64,000 bases of DNA from Vinca minor (taxonomy: Eukaryota > Streptophyta > Magnoliopsida > Gentianales > Apocynaceae). Made by a program: the position numbers and the translations under genes. Below are positions 11,931-24,849 of the stretch, piece after piece. The notes under the pieces are model-generated. The model did no database searches, was not told the origin of the DNA, and worked only from the letters and a program-made list of their open reading frames with translations. Position 1 is the first letter of the stretch, and every line of letters starts with the position of its first letter. Where the stretch lies: positions 5,084,001 through 5,148,000 of the forward strand of contig JAOCZM010000290.1 of the NCBI GenBank assembly GCA_026122235.1, read 5' to 3'.

Positions 11931-13877
11931 CCTTCCACCTCATACTTTGCATGCTCGCCGTCAAATTTTCATGGCAAAATAACTCCCAACACCGTCTCAT
12001 TCTATTTGTTGATAAGGGGATTAATTTGATTCTCTAATGCAAATTCGAGAGTAAAAATGATTTGTCAATTGATGATAGAATTTCACACAACAATTTTTAC
12101 TATAAATATAATACAGTGTTGGTGTAAAATCTCTCTCCTTAAATTTTATTAGGGCGTTTTTCATATTGTTCTTAAGCATTGAAGAAAAGTAAAAAATGTG
12201 ACATTAAACAATGTGATTTACACCCAAAAAAAAAAAAAAAAAAACTCTTGTTAAACTCAAAAATAATACTACCAAACTATTTGCCCCCATAATTTTAAAG
12301 ATATATTTTAAAAAATGTCAATAAATTTTGATTTTTATCTTCTAAAAATTATACAAAATTTTAACCAACTTAACGTTTTAAGTTTCGTCTATGGTTTAGC
12401 CAACAATTACCAAGCTTTACAACTTCTATTCTCACTTGTGTGAAATGAAGAGCATTCGTCGGCACAAATGACAGGCACGAAGACAGTATGCGAGATTTTT
12501 AAAAATACTAATAGGTATAAAAATTATATATGTAATTTGAAATTTTTTATCAGTTTCGCCCCCTCTAAAGAAAATTTTCTCGTTTTTCTATGTAGTTCGA
12601 CATATTGTAACAATTTCGCCACTAACACAAAATTCCTTACTTCGTCCCTGACAAATGAAGTAGTCGTGAAAATTTTGTATGTATTTGAACAATATCTTAT
12701 ATATCATTTTTTTTGTTTTGGTTTCAGAAACCGTTCAATTTTTGCAAAATTCAAAATTAAAACCCCATCTAATCTTAACCTTACAAAAAAAAAATCATAA
12801 AATGAGAACTATGAAGGAGAAGGAGAAGTAAGTCTGAGATTTTTTGTTTTAATTTCACGCTAGTCTGAGATTCAAATTCACATAATTTAAAATTTGAAAT
12901 TTCATTTCAAAACTCATTTAAAAAAGAGTTTGATTCTTACTTTGAATTCCAACCTCAAACTTGAACCAATTTAAATGCACCCTTAATTTGTTTGCCTAAT
13001 TTTAAAAATATTTTTCTATAATGTACTGGGACACGGGTCATGTCTTCGGATAAGAGAAAAAACATGTGACATCTACTCTGACAAACACACTCGTGCTTAT
13101 GTCCCTAACAAGGAGGAATTGATATTAATTTGCATTGCGTTTTTTCTTATTTTTATTTTTTCTCTATATTTGTCACGTGATATTAATTTGAAAAAAATTT
13201 GAATTTGAATTTCTTTCGCCAATTTTTTAGCTTCTCTCGCTATAAAACTCAAACTCAAATCCAAACCTAAAAGCAAAACCAAAATCCAATCCAAATTGAG
13301 CATATATTTTTTTTTAAACCCCATCCCCTCACGTGACCTCCACGTGATCCCTTTTCCTTGTCTATCAAATTGCATTAGCTCAGCCGACTTAAAATATTAC
13401 GGTATATCTTCTAAAAACAATGTTTACATTATACAAATGAAATTATTATATATATTAAAATTATTTCTAGCACATGAATTTATTGATTTTGTTACTTTTA
13501 GAGCCATTTCTTTAATATACTTTTTCCAACTAAAATTGAATGTATAATTTTCTATACAAAATGAATATAAGATGTGACCTTTATTTTTTGACAGAGAAAG
13601 TATTAAATGTACTAAGAGATATACCAAACACATAAATTCTATTTAATCAAATATATTTGTTATTTTTAGAACAATTTCTTTAATACATATTAAAGGTCGC
13701 ATCAACTTCCCTTCGGTATTTTGGGGGTCATATGTTTTTTGTTGACGAGGGTGGCAGAGCCCCCGATCGTACATTGCTGTCACTTGAGAATGAAACAAAA
13801 TCTTCCTATTTTAATTTTATGAGATATGCTTGTTGTAGAAAATAAAAAATAAAAAATAAATCATACTACTGTAAAAA

Positions 13878-14038
13878 GGGGCAAAAAATCCTTTGTCCCC
13901 GTTCCTATTTCCATCATTGTCCCCAGCCAATCACAATTCACCATGTGTATATATAATTAGAAAAAATGTTTATATAGTAAATTCTTATTAGTTGGGAATA
14001 GGGATGGGGAGAGGAATGAGGATAGAGGATTTTCACCC
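13878..14038. mobile_element. Palindromic MITE family F, copy 3
   Basis: 161 bp, the same length as the copies at 11770 and 61578. It begins GGGCAAAAAATCCTTTGTCC, ends GAGGATTTTCACCC and shares the centre CCAATCACAATTCACCATG. No clean target duplication is left. Confidence 0.65.
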
Positions 14039-15164
14039 GTAAACATATGAAGTGGCATGCCTTCGGGCGCAGATTGGGGCGTGGCCTGCCTTCGAGCGCG
14101 CGCAGTGTTTTGAGATAGGTAGAGTATATCACAATGTTTAGAATTAAATTCAAATAAACATATGAAGTCTACCAACTAACGAATAATAATAATAATAATA
14201 AAAGAAACGGTCACAGTGTACCTTTAAGCTCTCGTATTATCAATTTAAATTAGAGGTGAATTCAACAATTTTACATTGAGAGAGCGTATTGTATATTTGG
14301 GGGGTGCAAAATTAATTTTTTAAAGAAAATTTTGAATTTTGGTAAAAATTGGAAAATGTGGGGGAATGATTACCATTTTGCCCCTTGAATCCACTATTGA
14401 CCCAAACTAAGAATGTATTTGATCGAATTTTTCCAGAGTTTCTCTCTTGAAAATTAAAAATAAAAAAATTGTTTATAAAAAAAATATGAACTCTAAGTAA
14501 GAATCGTGTCCCGAAAAATGTATGAACTGGTGTACAAATGCACTATTCTAGGCAAAATTTCATGCAACAAACCCATACTCATCTCAAATATAATTCCAGC
14601 ATGATCATATTATAATATGTTGCTGAGGTAGTTGGTTTATAAAATATGCATAACTGCCTGTTCATATTTTAAAAATGTGACGTTTTGAAAAATATTAGAA
14701 CGCTATTTTGATTTAATCCCTATTTTCATGATAGGCGAGATCGAATAATGTTTAATCTTAACGTCTATAATATTTTAATTATATAATAACATATGTGAAT
14801 TTCATAACAAAAATATTATGCTTCCTTTAGTAAAATACACCGATATATAATAAAAAGGTTAAGAAAATTGGAAGGGAAGGAGTACTATAGAGTTTGTTAG
14901 GCTCAACTCCTTCTATGTCTTTTTATAATCATTAATACCTTTAGGGTAAGAGTAGATATAGTTTCGTCTCAAAATGAAAAATAAAATTAAAAGTTTGAGA
15001 CCTATGCCTCATTTTACAGATAATTTTAATTTTAAATTAAATATTATCAAATTCCACATGTCGATATTTCATGATGACACTAAAGTGAAAAAAGTCAGCC
15101 TCCCTTTCTTCCAAGGAAGCTGTTACATTTTTACTATCTTTTCACACTACCTTTTTTTTTCTTA

Positions 15165-15335
15165 AGTCCGGATGGGCGGTTGCCCCATAAGAGAAGAAGA
15201 GAGCACCTCACAAGAGGAGAAGAAAGTCTTAGAAAGAGAGACAATTAAAGTTTACCCCATGCATGAGGAGAATATCGAACCCACGACCTCTTGGTCGTGG
15301 GCAGGCCCTTGCCCCACTGGGCTAAGGGACCTTTG
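15165..15335 (-). mobile_element. tRNA-derived SINE, copy 1
   Basis: On the minus strand it reads A-box TAGCCCAGTGGGG, then B-box GTCGTGGGTTCGATA, then a pyrimidine-rich body ending GGGGCAACCGCCCATCCGG. The A- and B-boxes match the internal polymerase III promoter of tRNA-derived SINEs. The same element lies on the plus strand at 22497-22664. Confidence 0.6.
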
Positions 15336-16902
15336 ATCTTTTCACACTACCTTATTTGTGATATCTAGATAAATTCATTCTTTTTCCAAATTTACCCTTA
15401 AAACTCTTGCTAATGGAGTAATTTTACATCAATCTCTAAAACCAGTATCCTTTTTTTTTTGCTGAATAATATCCTTTCTTTATTTAAGAGCTTATTTAGT
15501 CTTTCAACCAACTCTTATTGAATTATATGTAAAAGCTAGTAATGTCATTCAACGAGAAAATAGGTAAAATAAATAAATTATAAGTTTAAGAACTCATCAA
15601 ACCAGCAAGAAAAGTTAGAATGCAGTAGATATTTTTAATAATAAATGGAGTAGGTAAAAAGTTAAATGCCAAAGGGGTAGTGGTAAAGAGTAATTTATAG
15701 CAATGGGGATGGAATTGGGAGGAGAGTAGTAAATAATACTTCTTCCGTCTCAAATTGAATATTTATTTTTTTATGTAAAAAGTAGACATTTAGTTCAGAA
15801 ACGAGAAAAATAATTAGTAATTATATGTGGGAGTGCAATTGGTTTTATGTTTGGGAGTACAAATTGCTATCACAATAGAGTCCCAATAACTATAAGATGT
15901 GATTAGTGTCCAATTATCACATGGTCTTGTATATTGATATACACACATGGAAGGTCCACTATGCTCGTACAAGGAACAATAACTTCTTATTTTATATTAC
16001 TTAGCAAAAAAAAATATATATTATTTTATAATGTAAATAAAATCCCACTTGAGACAGTTCACACAAAACCCCAGGTTGTAATGTATGTAACCTAAACAAA
16101 CACAAAATTGAAAACATGGTCTCCTTCAAAACTAATTATTTTTTAATCAAACCACAAAAATGTACACAAAATAAATAAAACAAGACAAGACCAAGGTCTC
16201 ATTCTTGAATTTGAACATCTGAGATAGACAGATATCAATAGTTTTATCACGCGCCTATCACATAATACTCAGTAATGCTAAATTCATCCCCACTAACCCT
16301 ACATTTACATGGAGAAATTCAAGAGACATTATGTAAGAAGAAGGTGAGGAAATAGCATTAGTCATTTGTCTACTTTTCAATTTTTTATTTTGGTTATAGC
16401 GTTAAACCAATATTGATCGTCGTGTCATAATTTGATTGGAGGTTCAGATATATAGTTGTTTAGGAACAACTATATGATTGTTTGTTACTGAATATCTGTC
16501 TTTGACTATTGAATTAAATTACCCAACCAAATTGATTCAACGTGATTTTGACAGAAATTAGAAATTTCCACTGAATTTGGCTCCCGTCCAATGCAATTGA
16601 TCTTCCAATAAATATACAAGTTGGATATTAGAGAATTCCGACATGACAGTAACATCCACCGTAAAAATAACATGAAGTGTTAATTAGAAAAATCTCCGAA
16701 TTTCCATCCTTCCTAACCCTCTTTCCCTCTCGGCCCTCTTCTTAAAAATAGAAGGGTAGTCCAATGCTTTCTCCAATGTAATTGTCTTCTTCGCATCCAA
16801 CATCACTGTCTGTGTTATTGTACTCTCTAAATTTTCCCCTCCTTTGTGGTCCTTTCCCCATTTACATTCTTACCACTTTCTTTACCTTTCTTTTTTTCCA
16901 GT

Positions 16903-17100
16903 AAAAAAATCATTTATCCTTATTCTGTGTTCTATTTAATATCCCACGAATAAATAATTATCATGTTTTCACTTTTTTAAATGAGTTTCACTATTTTCTT
17001 TTAGGTTATAAATTTTTTAATTAAAAAATTAACACATGTCAATTTTTTATTAGTGCAACAAAAAACAGAACACATAATGAGGACAGAATATTCCTACCGC
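16903..17100. mobile_element. MITE family G, copy 2, abutting the PRE promoter
   Basis: Shares TTCTTTTAGGTTATAAATTT and AACACATGTCAATTTTTTAT with 7147-7322. Flanks TTTTTTCCA and TTTTTTCCT agree at 8 of 9 positions. Its right edge is about 165 bp upstream of the PRE start codon, just before the TATA-like box. Confidence 0.5.
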
Positions 17101-17108
17101 TTTTTTCC

Positions 17109-17122
17109 TATATCTATAAATC
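17109..17122 (+). promoter_or_regulatory. TATA-like box of PRE gene
   Basis: TATATCTATAAATC about 145 bp upstream of the ATG at 17265, followed by a pyrimidine-rich leader (TTCACTTTTCTCTCTGCTTC). Position fits a plant core promoter; no experimental start site is implied. Confidence 0.4.
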
Positions 17123-17264
17123 TTAAATAAGTTTCCCTTCTTCTCATAAACCCTTCAAACAATTTTTTTCACTTTTCTCTCTGCTTCACACTACACATTT
17201 CATCAGTACTAGTTTCCCTCTCTGCATTTCCATTATTAACCTAACTGCAAAATAAGCTTCAAAT

Positions 17265-18659
17265 ATGTCTAGCAGAAGATCGAGGCAAGCCGCAGGTTCT
17301 TCCCGGATCTCAGATGATCAGATCATCGAACTTGTCTCTAAGTTACAGCAGCTTCTTCCCGAGCTTCGCAATAGGCGCGCAAACAAGGTACCTGTGACCT
17401 GTCACACTTCTCTCTCCTGATAATAATAATAATAATATATTTTAAAAAATAAGCATGATAATATTTAAAAATAAATAAAATAATAAGCGTGATTGTGTTT
17501 TTTTTATTCCTTCTCGTTCATGCACGTTGTTTCTTTTTCAATATGGAAAATTCTGATATGTATCAAGTTCATATGGACATTGTAATCCAGAATAAGTCAC
17601 GTCGTTACATAATTGCATTTCTCCTCATTCTAAAGTGATGTGATTCGTTATAAATCACATGATTCAATGGACTTGTGCATATCAGAGCTATTCTTTTCAA
17701 TATTGCTGCTTCTAGAAAAATAGGCAATGGTTATGATTGCATTGTCCACTCCTAGAAACAGGCTTGCTCTTTACTGCTCACTACTACTCTATGTGCTCAA
17801 GTACTCATGTTTGATAATTCTACGTAATAAAAGTGGACATTCACTTAAAATAGATCGAGTATTTATCTTTGTTTATTTATTTATTTATTTTGGGGGAAGG
17901 TAAAGGAATGTGAGTACTTGATGAACATCAATTTTAAGACTTTTCCGTCTAGCAATAAGTATTTCACCGGCTATAGGCTCACGAAGAGAGTAATATTGTT
18001 ATTACACGTGAAAGCAAGAAACCCTTTTGAATCTAGGTGCAAAACAAGTTGTACAATACGTTATTAGTCATTCAAGTAATATTTTAGTAATTAAATGTTT
18101 TGATTTATAGTTTAAAATATCAATGATCAAATTCAGACAAATTAAAAAAAAAGGAAAAAACAACATCATATGAAATGAATTGATACGTAATCAATACACC
18201 TCGCTATTACTTTGTTTCCGTTACAGTAGTTGAACACATTTAAGGACAAACTAATATATGACTTGTAATTTAAGATATCAGGGTCAAATTTGACACCGAA
18301 AAATATTTTTCTTAAAGCATCAAAAACATCTCTAGTGGAATATATACCATTTATGTTATGCTTTTTGAGTTCATTGTTTTTTTTGTACTTGTAGTTATAA
18401 CTTATGCCAGATAAGACTGGCACGCAGGTTTAATTTTAGAAAATTGTTAGAAATGGACATTTTAAAAATATAAAAATGTTGAAAGTTGACTTTATTGCCC
18501 CTGCAGGCGTCAGCTTCGAAGGTTCTTCAGGAGACTTGCAATTACATCCGAAACTTACACAGAGAGGTTGACGACCTTAGCGACCGGCTGTCTCAGCTTC
18601 TGTCCACCATCGATGCTGATAGCCCCGAGGCCGCCATTATCAGGAGTTTAATTATGTGA
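17265..18659 (+). CDS. PRE: PRE/ILI-type atypical bHLH protein
   Basis: Small helix-loop-helix protein of the PACLOBUTRAZOL RESISTANCE (PRE, also ILI/BNQ) family. Members lack the basic DNA-binding region and promote cell elongation by sequestering inhibitory HLH partners downstream of gibberellin, brassinosteroid and auxin. Two exons, 17265-17387 and 18507-18659, joined in phase 0, give 91 residues, the usual family length. Residues 1-20 are Ser/Arg-rich (MSSRRSRQAAGSSRISDDQI). Helix 1 is ELVSKLQQLLPELRNRR; helix 2 starts ASASKVLQETCNYIRNLHRE and runs on into a leucine-rich stretch. The C-terminus, AAIIRSLIM, fits the conserved 'AAIIRSLL' tail. The 1.1-kb intron sits exactly before the conserved SASKVLQET block. 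No lesion is seen. Which PRE member it is cannot be decided from sequence alone. Confidence 0.95.
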
Positions 18660-19203
18660 CTACGCATAATCAAAATTAAACTGTCTGCACTTTAAGAAAG
18701 ACTAATGCAGTTGAAGTAACGGACTTTAAGCTATTATTCAAATATTTATGTTCTCCTCCCCCAATTGAAGAAAGGAAACTAAGGGGAAAAAAAAACTATT
18801 TTACTCCAAATAGGGTAAAACATCGTTTGTCTCTAACTGGTGTTTTAATGTTTTATCTCAATCCCTCACAATTTCGTTAAGTGGTTATCCTTTACGATTT
18901 CACTCTTTTAGTCGCCATTTAGTTTTCTCTTCCCTCTGCTCTCACTTATTTCTGAAATAACGATGGCTGAAGAAGTGAAAATGAAAGAGATATTCACATG
19001 ATGAATTTTAAGTGATTGGGTCTGACAAAAAAAAAAATTAGTTGGTGACATGCGAGTTTTTTCCATCCAATAGCCCGCTGTTGACTTCTGGCTTGAAATT
19101 TTTAGTAGACCGCAGATTAAGATATAAGTATTATTAGTATTAGTATATCCCAGGATATGATGGTACTTATAACTATGGTGTAAAATAAAAGGCGTTGGTT
19201 TAC

Positions 19204-19345
19204 CTAGTCTGGGGTGTGGATTTTTATGTGTTATCATGGTGGTCTCTACCATTGTATAACTTTTATTTTCTTGTAATTTCTTTTTATTTTTTGATTGTAA
19301 TGCCTTCGGCTATTTTATAATTAATGAATAATTTATTATTTAGAA
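19204..19345 (+). mobile_element. LINE-like 3' end, copy 2
   Basis: About 140 bp in common with 4861-4992 in the same orientation, ending CTTCGGCTATTTTATAATTA followed by an AT-rich tail. Confidence 0.45.
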
Positions 19346-20050
19346 AGAAAAAAAGCGTTGTACTTTCAATGCCTTTCATGTATCTATGCACGATTTAATC
19401 ATATATATAGTATTCTTATTCCAACTTTTTTTTTGCTGAATATTCTTATTCCAACTTCGTTTCTTGTATATAAAATAAATATGACCCAAAAAAAATAATA
19501 TAAAGAATAATATAGCTTCTTTTTTTTAATTTTATGATAGCCAACAGAGATATACAGAAGCGCACATCGTACATTCAATAAGGAAAATTATTTTCTAAAC
19601 TTGTTCCGTTCATTAGTTTTAAACTCACTCGTCTCTTAGATATTTTTGGGTGCCCCATTTGCAGAAGTAGGCCGATAAATATAATTGTAAAATTGAATTT
19701 GTTTAGAACAATAGAACAAGTCTATAATAAAAGATTCAAAATAACATGGGATTAATTTTTTTTTATTAGTTAAATTAGCTAAGAAATGAGTCGGGAAATT
19801 ATAATTTAAATTAGCAAAAGAGAATGCAATACAATCCATCTGGAGTCATATATCTTGGATTTGATGAACAAAATTACAATATAGCCTAGCCTTGGTTTGA
19901 TTAATTAATTTAAAGAAGAGAGTCAATGGAGACAGAACTCAGATGTCCGAGGTATGCTGGGAATATCAAAATCAATGGAAGACGGAGTTCTTACGTTAGT
20001 GTCTGTATAATAGAGTTTCGTCCAAGGAAGAAACGTTTTCCTCGACATTA

Positions 20051-20277
20051 ATACTCCTTCCGACTCTTCTCAAAATTTATGTTCTTTTCAACTTTTAAGA
20101 TTTTTTTTTAAATAAAAAACTATCTCTGTTAGAGAGAAGACAGGAGGATTGGTATTTGTGAATAGATTAATTATTTAAAACTATAAGAGTAAAAAATATT
20201 TCTTATCTCCTCTTTTTTTAGCAGTAATTTATATTAAACTATTTAAAAAGAATTTTATTAGGTAACAAAGGGAGTAT
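20051..20277. mobile_element. Diverged Stowaway-like MITE
   Basis: Starts ACTCCTTCCGACTC and ends AACAAAGGGAGTATA, with TTTTAA-rich interior. Only the ends support the call. Confidence 0.4.
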
Positions 20278-20440
20278 ATTTTAAGGGTTTTAAAACAGTT
20301 GTGAAATTAATATGAAAACACCTAAGTTAGATTTTGCACGTAAACAATGGGCGAAAATATGGGATATGTGGTGGGATGTCTATTGCATCATTGTCCGTCT
20401 GTCCATTTTATGTTCCTCTCCGATCTTAACCGTATAAAAT

Positions 20441-20650
20441 CCAGTCCGGCTCTTATGCGGAACACTTTTTTTTTCGCACATGCGCAACAATTTTTTTGCC
20501 TTGAGAACAATTTTTTTTTACCTTAAGAACACCTGATCCGAACAGGTGTTCATTTTTCAAATCAATTTCAGCCGTCAAAATTTTAATCAACGGTTGAGAT
20601 TCCGCCCCGCATGTACGGAATAAAAGCTGTTCCGCATATGGAACCGTGGT
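20441..20650. mobile_element. Family H inverted-repeat element, copy 1
   Basis: 210 bp. Left end CCAGTCCGGCTCTTATGCGG, right end CCGCATATGGAACCGTGGT. Flanks GTATAAAAT and GTATAAAAC agree at 8 of 9 positions. Interior includes the palindrome-bearing GAACACCTGATCCGAACAGG region. Related copies: 23059-23622, 27031-27277, 45750-45982. Confidence 0.7.
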
Positions 20651-22496
20651 GTATAAAACCATAATATTTCGTGTACTTACGGAAATTTATACTTAACAGA
20701 AGTCGATGATGTTAGGCAATATTGGAGTAGAAAACGAGGTTGAAAATAATAAAGAAAGAAAGAAGAAATTGTTTACTCAATTCATTAAGGAATTGATTAT
20801 GTCTAGGAGCACTATCAAATTAAAATATTTATTATGTTTTGAGATACAATATTAAGTTATATAGATAAACTATTTATAGGAAAAAATGATGAAACTCTAA
20901 CTACTTTTTCATTAATAGAAAAGTCCTGGTTTCGTCCCTACCTCCACCTCAATCTGCATAACCTAACATATGACTCCACAACATCTCTTTAAACTGATCT
21001 CATGACACCTTCCTTATTCATTACAAGATCTAGAATTCTAGACATCATTATAGAATAAAAAAAAGAGACAAATTAAAAAAAAATCGTCTTATTGGCACAA
21101 TATATATTAAGACAAGTAGAATAGATATTTTGTACTCTTATTGGCGGAAACGAACTAAAAATGATAGATTAAGGCATTAATTAATTAATCAATGATGATA
21201 GACTAATATATCCCTTTTCAGGGGCTCAACAAAATCAAAACCCTGTATTTTTATAAAAAAACGTAAAGCGAAAGATGTTTAAGATTGAAAAGGGCATGGT
21301 CCTTAAACCGTAATCCGTAGGCGAGATTATTAATTAATTAATGTTGCCCACACCCCCAACAAAGCGGGGTAGCTAGGGGAGGAACCTGTCTAATGGATTT
21401 GATATTACTTTTCACACTTATAAATTTAGTTTCGACCCACTATTAAGAACGAGATTCCTATTTATTAATAAAGTTGAGACTGAATTTACGAACGTAAAAT
21501 ATAGGACCAGATACATTAAATCGACTCTACCTCTTGTTTTCCCCTCAAGGGAGGCAACAAGAAGGAGAAACAGAATCAGTCTGGATTCTATGAGTAACTG
21601 TAAATTTTTCGCACATATAAATCGCATGAGGATATGTGTGCTGGGTTCTAAATAGGTGTCACGCACGATAGGTATCATAAATCAGGAAAGTTGTTTTGTT
21701 TTAAATTAATCTTGAACGTCAAAATTTTGATATAATAAACGATGTTAAAAATTCTATACATGCAAAACTTACCCAGTTTTACACAGGAGCCGTAGCGGAA
21801 AGTGACAATGCAATTCTATGTTCTCGCAAACGGGATCTAGTGTCTTTATCAGTGGCGAATAAAATAAATAATTTTTTTTAACTTTAATTAAGACGTTGAT
21901 AATACGTGGAGAATTATTTTTAATATGCTGTGGCTACCTCAAGCTATGACACAATATTAACAAGTACGACACTTTTTGTTGTCTCAAAATACAAATTAGT
22001 CCTTCTGCTGTTGTTGTTAGATAACGATGAAACAGGAACTTTGAAATGGACTAGCACTCTCCTTTAATTATAAAACTACATTTACTCTTTTTTTTTTTTA
22101 ATGTCAGTTGTTTCATTGAATTATAAATTCAATTTCCCATTCATATTGTTTGATTGTGATTCATATAATTTTGTTGACTTTGATTATAAGTATAATATTT
22201 TTTTTTTCTGAATTAATAACTCATTAATTATGATCATACGTGAAATCATTAAACTATGTAAACAATATTATTCTATATTCTCGTCTTACTTTGATTATTA
22301 GAAATCAAGATTATATGATAATCATAATAGTCTGATGGTTGAGTTTTAACTCGTAGTTTAGAATACGAGTTATCAAACCATATCACTTCAAGAAAATAAT
22401 ACGATCAAAAATTAGAATTATTCAAATTGAAAGTGGGCACAATGTTTTTATTTGTTAAGGTTATGGTAGTAAATCATATCTCTAGAATCACAAGGT

Positions 22497-22664
22497 CCAT
22501 ATCCCAGTGGGGCTATGGTCTGCCCACGGTCGTAGGTTCAATACTCTCCCTATACATTGGGCATGCTTTAATCTCCCTTTCTAGATTCTCTCCTCCTCTT
22601 GTGAGGCACTTCTCTCCCCCCTTCATGGGGCAACCGCCCAGCCGGGCGTCATCATCTCTCTAGA
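22497..22664 (+). mobile_element. tRNA-derived SINE, copy 2
   Basis: Same element as 15165-15335 in the opposite orientation: CCCAGTGGGGC, then GTCGTAGGTTCAATACTC, then a body ending GGGGCAACCGCCCAGCCGGG. Confidence 0.6.
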
Positions 22665-23058
22665 AAACCAAAAGGATAAATAAGTCTAGCCAGGGCACGA
22701 ATATTAACACTTTATTGCTTCCCAAATAGGTTACAAAGTTCACAAAAAGGAAGGCTTCCCGGAAGTCTAAAGCCCACAATGAACTTTTTTAAAATGACTA
22801 AACTATTGGAGAACGATCTAGCCCAAGTCTCAAAGCCCATTCTTTTATCGTGGTTAGCATTTGGAAGTATGGGCCTACGGCAAAACATTTCAAATGGTGA
22901 TCTCAGGCTTGGGGGAATTTTTTTATTCCTAGAACCTTCTCACTAAGTCTCTCATTCTTAACATTCGAATATTTCACTCGGTCCTACTTGCAAAAATAAA
23001 TGCACCTTTATAAATGGGTCCAAACCCAAATTTTTTAAATTGAAAGGTAGGCAAGGAT

Positions 23059-23622
23059 TCAGTCCGGCTCCTGTGCGGAATGGCCTAAATTCCGTACGTG
23101 CGGGACACAGCCAGAGCCGTTGATTTCATTTTAAAAGAAAATCGACGGTTGGGATTTAAAAGAGAGTTAAAATGATACATATGTAATTTCACAAATAAAT
23201 AATAATAATAACAACAAAAAGTAACACGCAACCGTCACATCGATTGAGTTACCGAGGAGAGAGAAAAGTTGCGGCTGAAAAGTCAAAGGTAAAATTCTAC
23301 AAGAACACATGTTCTTGTATATTGTGAACACATGTTTTTATTAGATAACACATGTCCTCTGTCAGTGAACACATGTTCTCTGACAGGGAACACGTATTTT
23401 TTATTAGTGTACACATGTTCTTGATTATTGAAAACATGTTTTTTAAAAATTCGTTTTCCCGCCAAAAATATCTTCTCCCAGTTAAAAGTAAAAAAGAGCT
23501 CAAAGTTTATCCCTAAATACCCCTGTTTTGATACAGCCGTTGGATAAAAAAGTACTAAATCCAACGGCTGACAGGTTGGCCCATATATACTGAATTTTCT
23601 TGTTCAGCACTGGAGCCGTGGT
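23059..23622. mobile_element. Family H element, copy 2 (long form with internal tandem repeat)
   Basis: 564 bp. Left end TCAGTCCGGCTCCTGTGCGG, right end GGAGCCGTGGT, flanks GGCAAGGAT and GGTAAGGAT (8 of 9). Positions 23300-23445 contain about six degenerate units of roughly 25 bp centred on the palindrome GAACACATGTTC (perfect at 23303-23314). Confidence 0.7.
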
Positions 23623-24220
23623 GGTAAGGATCTATTGAGATTTTTGTTGGGATGGGACAACAGTAGTGTACAAAAATATTCACAATGTGAGAAAGAGTTC
23701 GGGTCGAAACTAAAGGATCAACCGAGATACTTACATTAAAGGGAAGCTAGCCAAGCTAAGGAGAACGAGTGAGTGGCTCGGATGATGGACGGACTTGTTG
23801 ATCCGAGTTATGCATTTGTTCCATTTGAGATGAGAAAATTTAGAGAGGATGAGAAAAAACATCATCCCTGCCCCCGACAACAGTTTGAAATGCACAACCC
23901 TCTACGTTCTTATATATAGAGACATCCAATCATATATGACCCTCTCTCCTCCACCGTTCTTGTTTATTTTTTTGAGACATTAGTCACGAAAATGTTATTC
24001 AAACTCAAAAAGTATCTCTCGGTTAAAGGTGTTTTTAACCAATTAATTTATCACTCTTCCATTATTTTCCCAAGGTTAGGTAAAACGTTGCATTTCTTAA
24101 ACTTCACTGAACCATAGGTATTAATATTATAGTTCACGCATGGCCGTTGTTGCAATTACGATAGAAGAAACTGATGACAAAGAGCGAGATATATTATCCA
24201 TTTGAAGCCGCTAAATACTA

Positions 24221-24507
24221 CTTCCTCCATTCCTATTTAATTGTTGTTTACGTATATATATATATATATTCAAATTAATTGTCATTTACATGTCTTTTAT
24301 TATGTGTCAATAATTTATTTCAATTATATCCTCAACATATCTTTTATTGAAAAAGTGAAAGAGAGGGAGGAAGTATTCATCAAAAAAAAGAAAGAGAGGG
24401 AGGAAGAAAGGGTATTATTAGAATTACGGTGAAAAGATTACAATTTGTTTGAGTTTCTTAATTTTTTCAAAGTGTACTAAACGTACTATATTGAGGGATG
24501 GTGGGAG
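24221..24507. mobile_element. Stowaway-type MITE, copy 3 (diverged)
   Basis: TA-flanked; ends CTTCCTCCATTCC and GGGATGGTGGGAG; interior like 1575-1825 with an added TA run and a partial internal duplication of the AAAGAGAGGGAGGAAG stretch. Confidence 0.65.
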
Positions 24508-24849
24508 TAGTACTAATATATTCTTCTTCTATTTCCTTTTCCTTTTCTTTTTTTTTTAATCCTGAAAACGTACTAATATCTGATACTTTTACAAAGTTTT
24601 CAATTCCATCACCAACCCCACAATAGGGAAATATTAGTGCAGTTGTGCCACATTGAATTTTCTGTGACATTCATAATTACGTCATGTTTATATTTAGAGT
24701 ATATCGATTCATTCTTCGAATTTATCCACTTTAGTTTGAGTTATATGAATGGAAATTTTCGTAACAAAAATATCAAAGAGAATGTCACATAGGATCCGAA
24801 CAACAGTCGTACAAACTGGAGGAAAAAACCATAAGAGCTTACATTATTA

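Larger units (their letters stand above)
3437..17264. other. Gene-free interval between ABCB19 and PRE genes
   Basis: About 13.8 kb with no recognisable protein gene. It is very AT-rich and contains the tandem repeat, SINE-like, LINE-like and MITE copies listed separately. Short open frames (for example 10631-10840, GC-richer than its surroundings) match nothing I recognise and have no visible exon partners. Confidence 0.7.
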
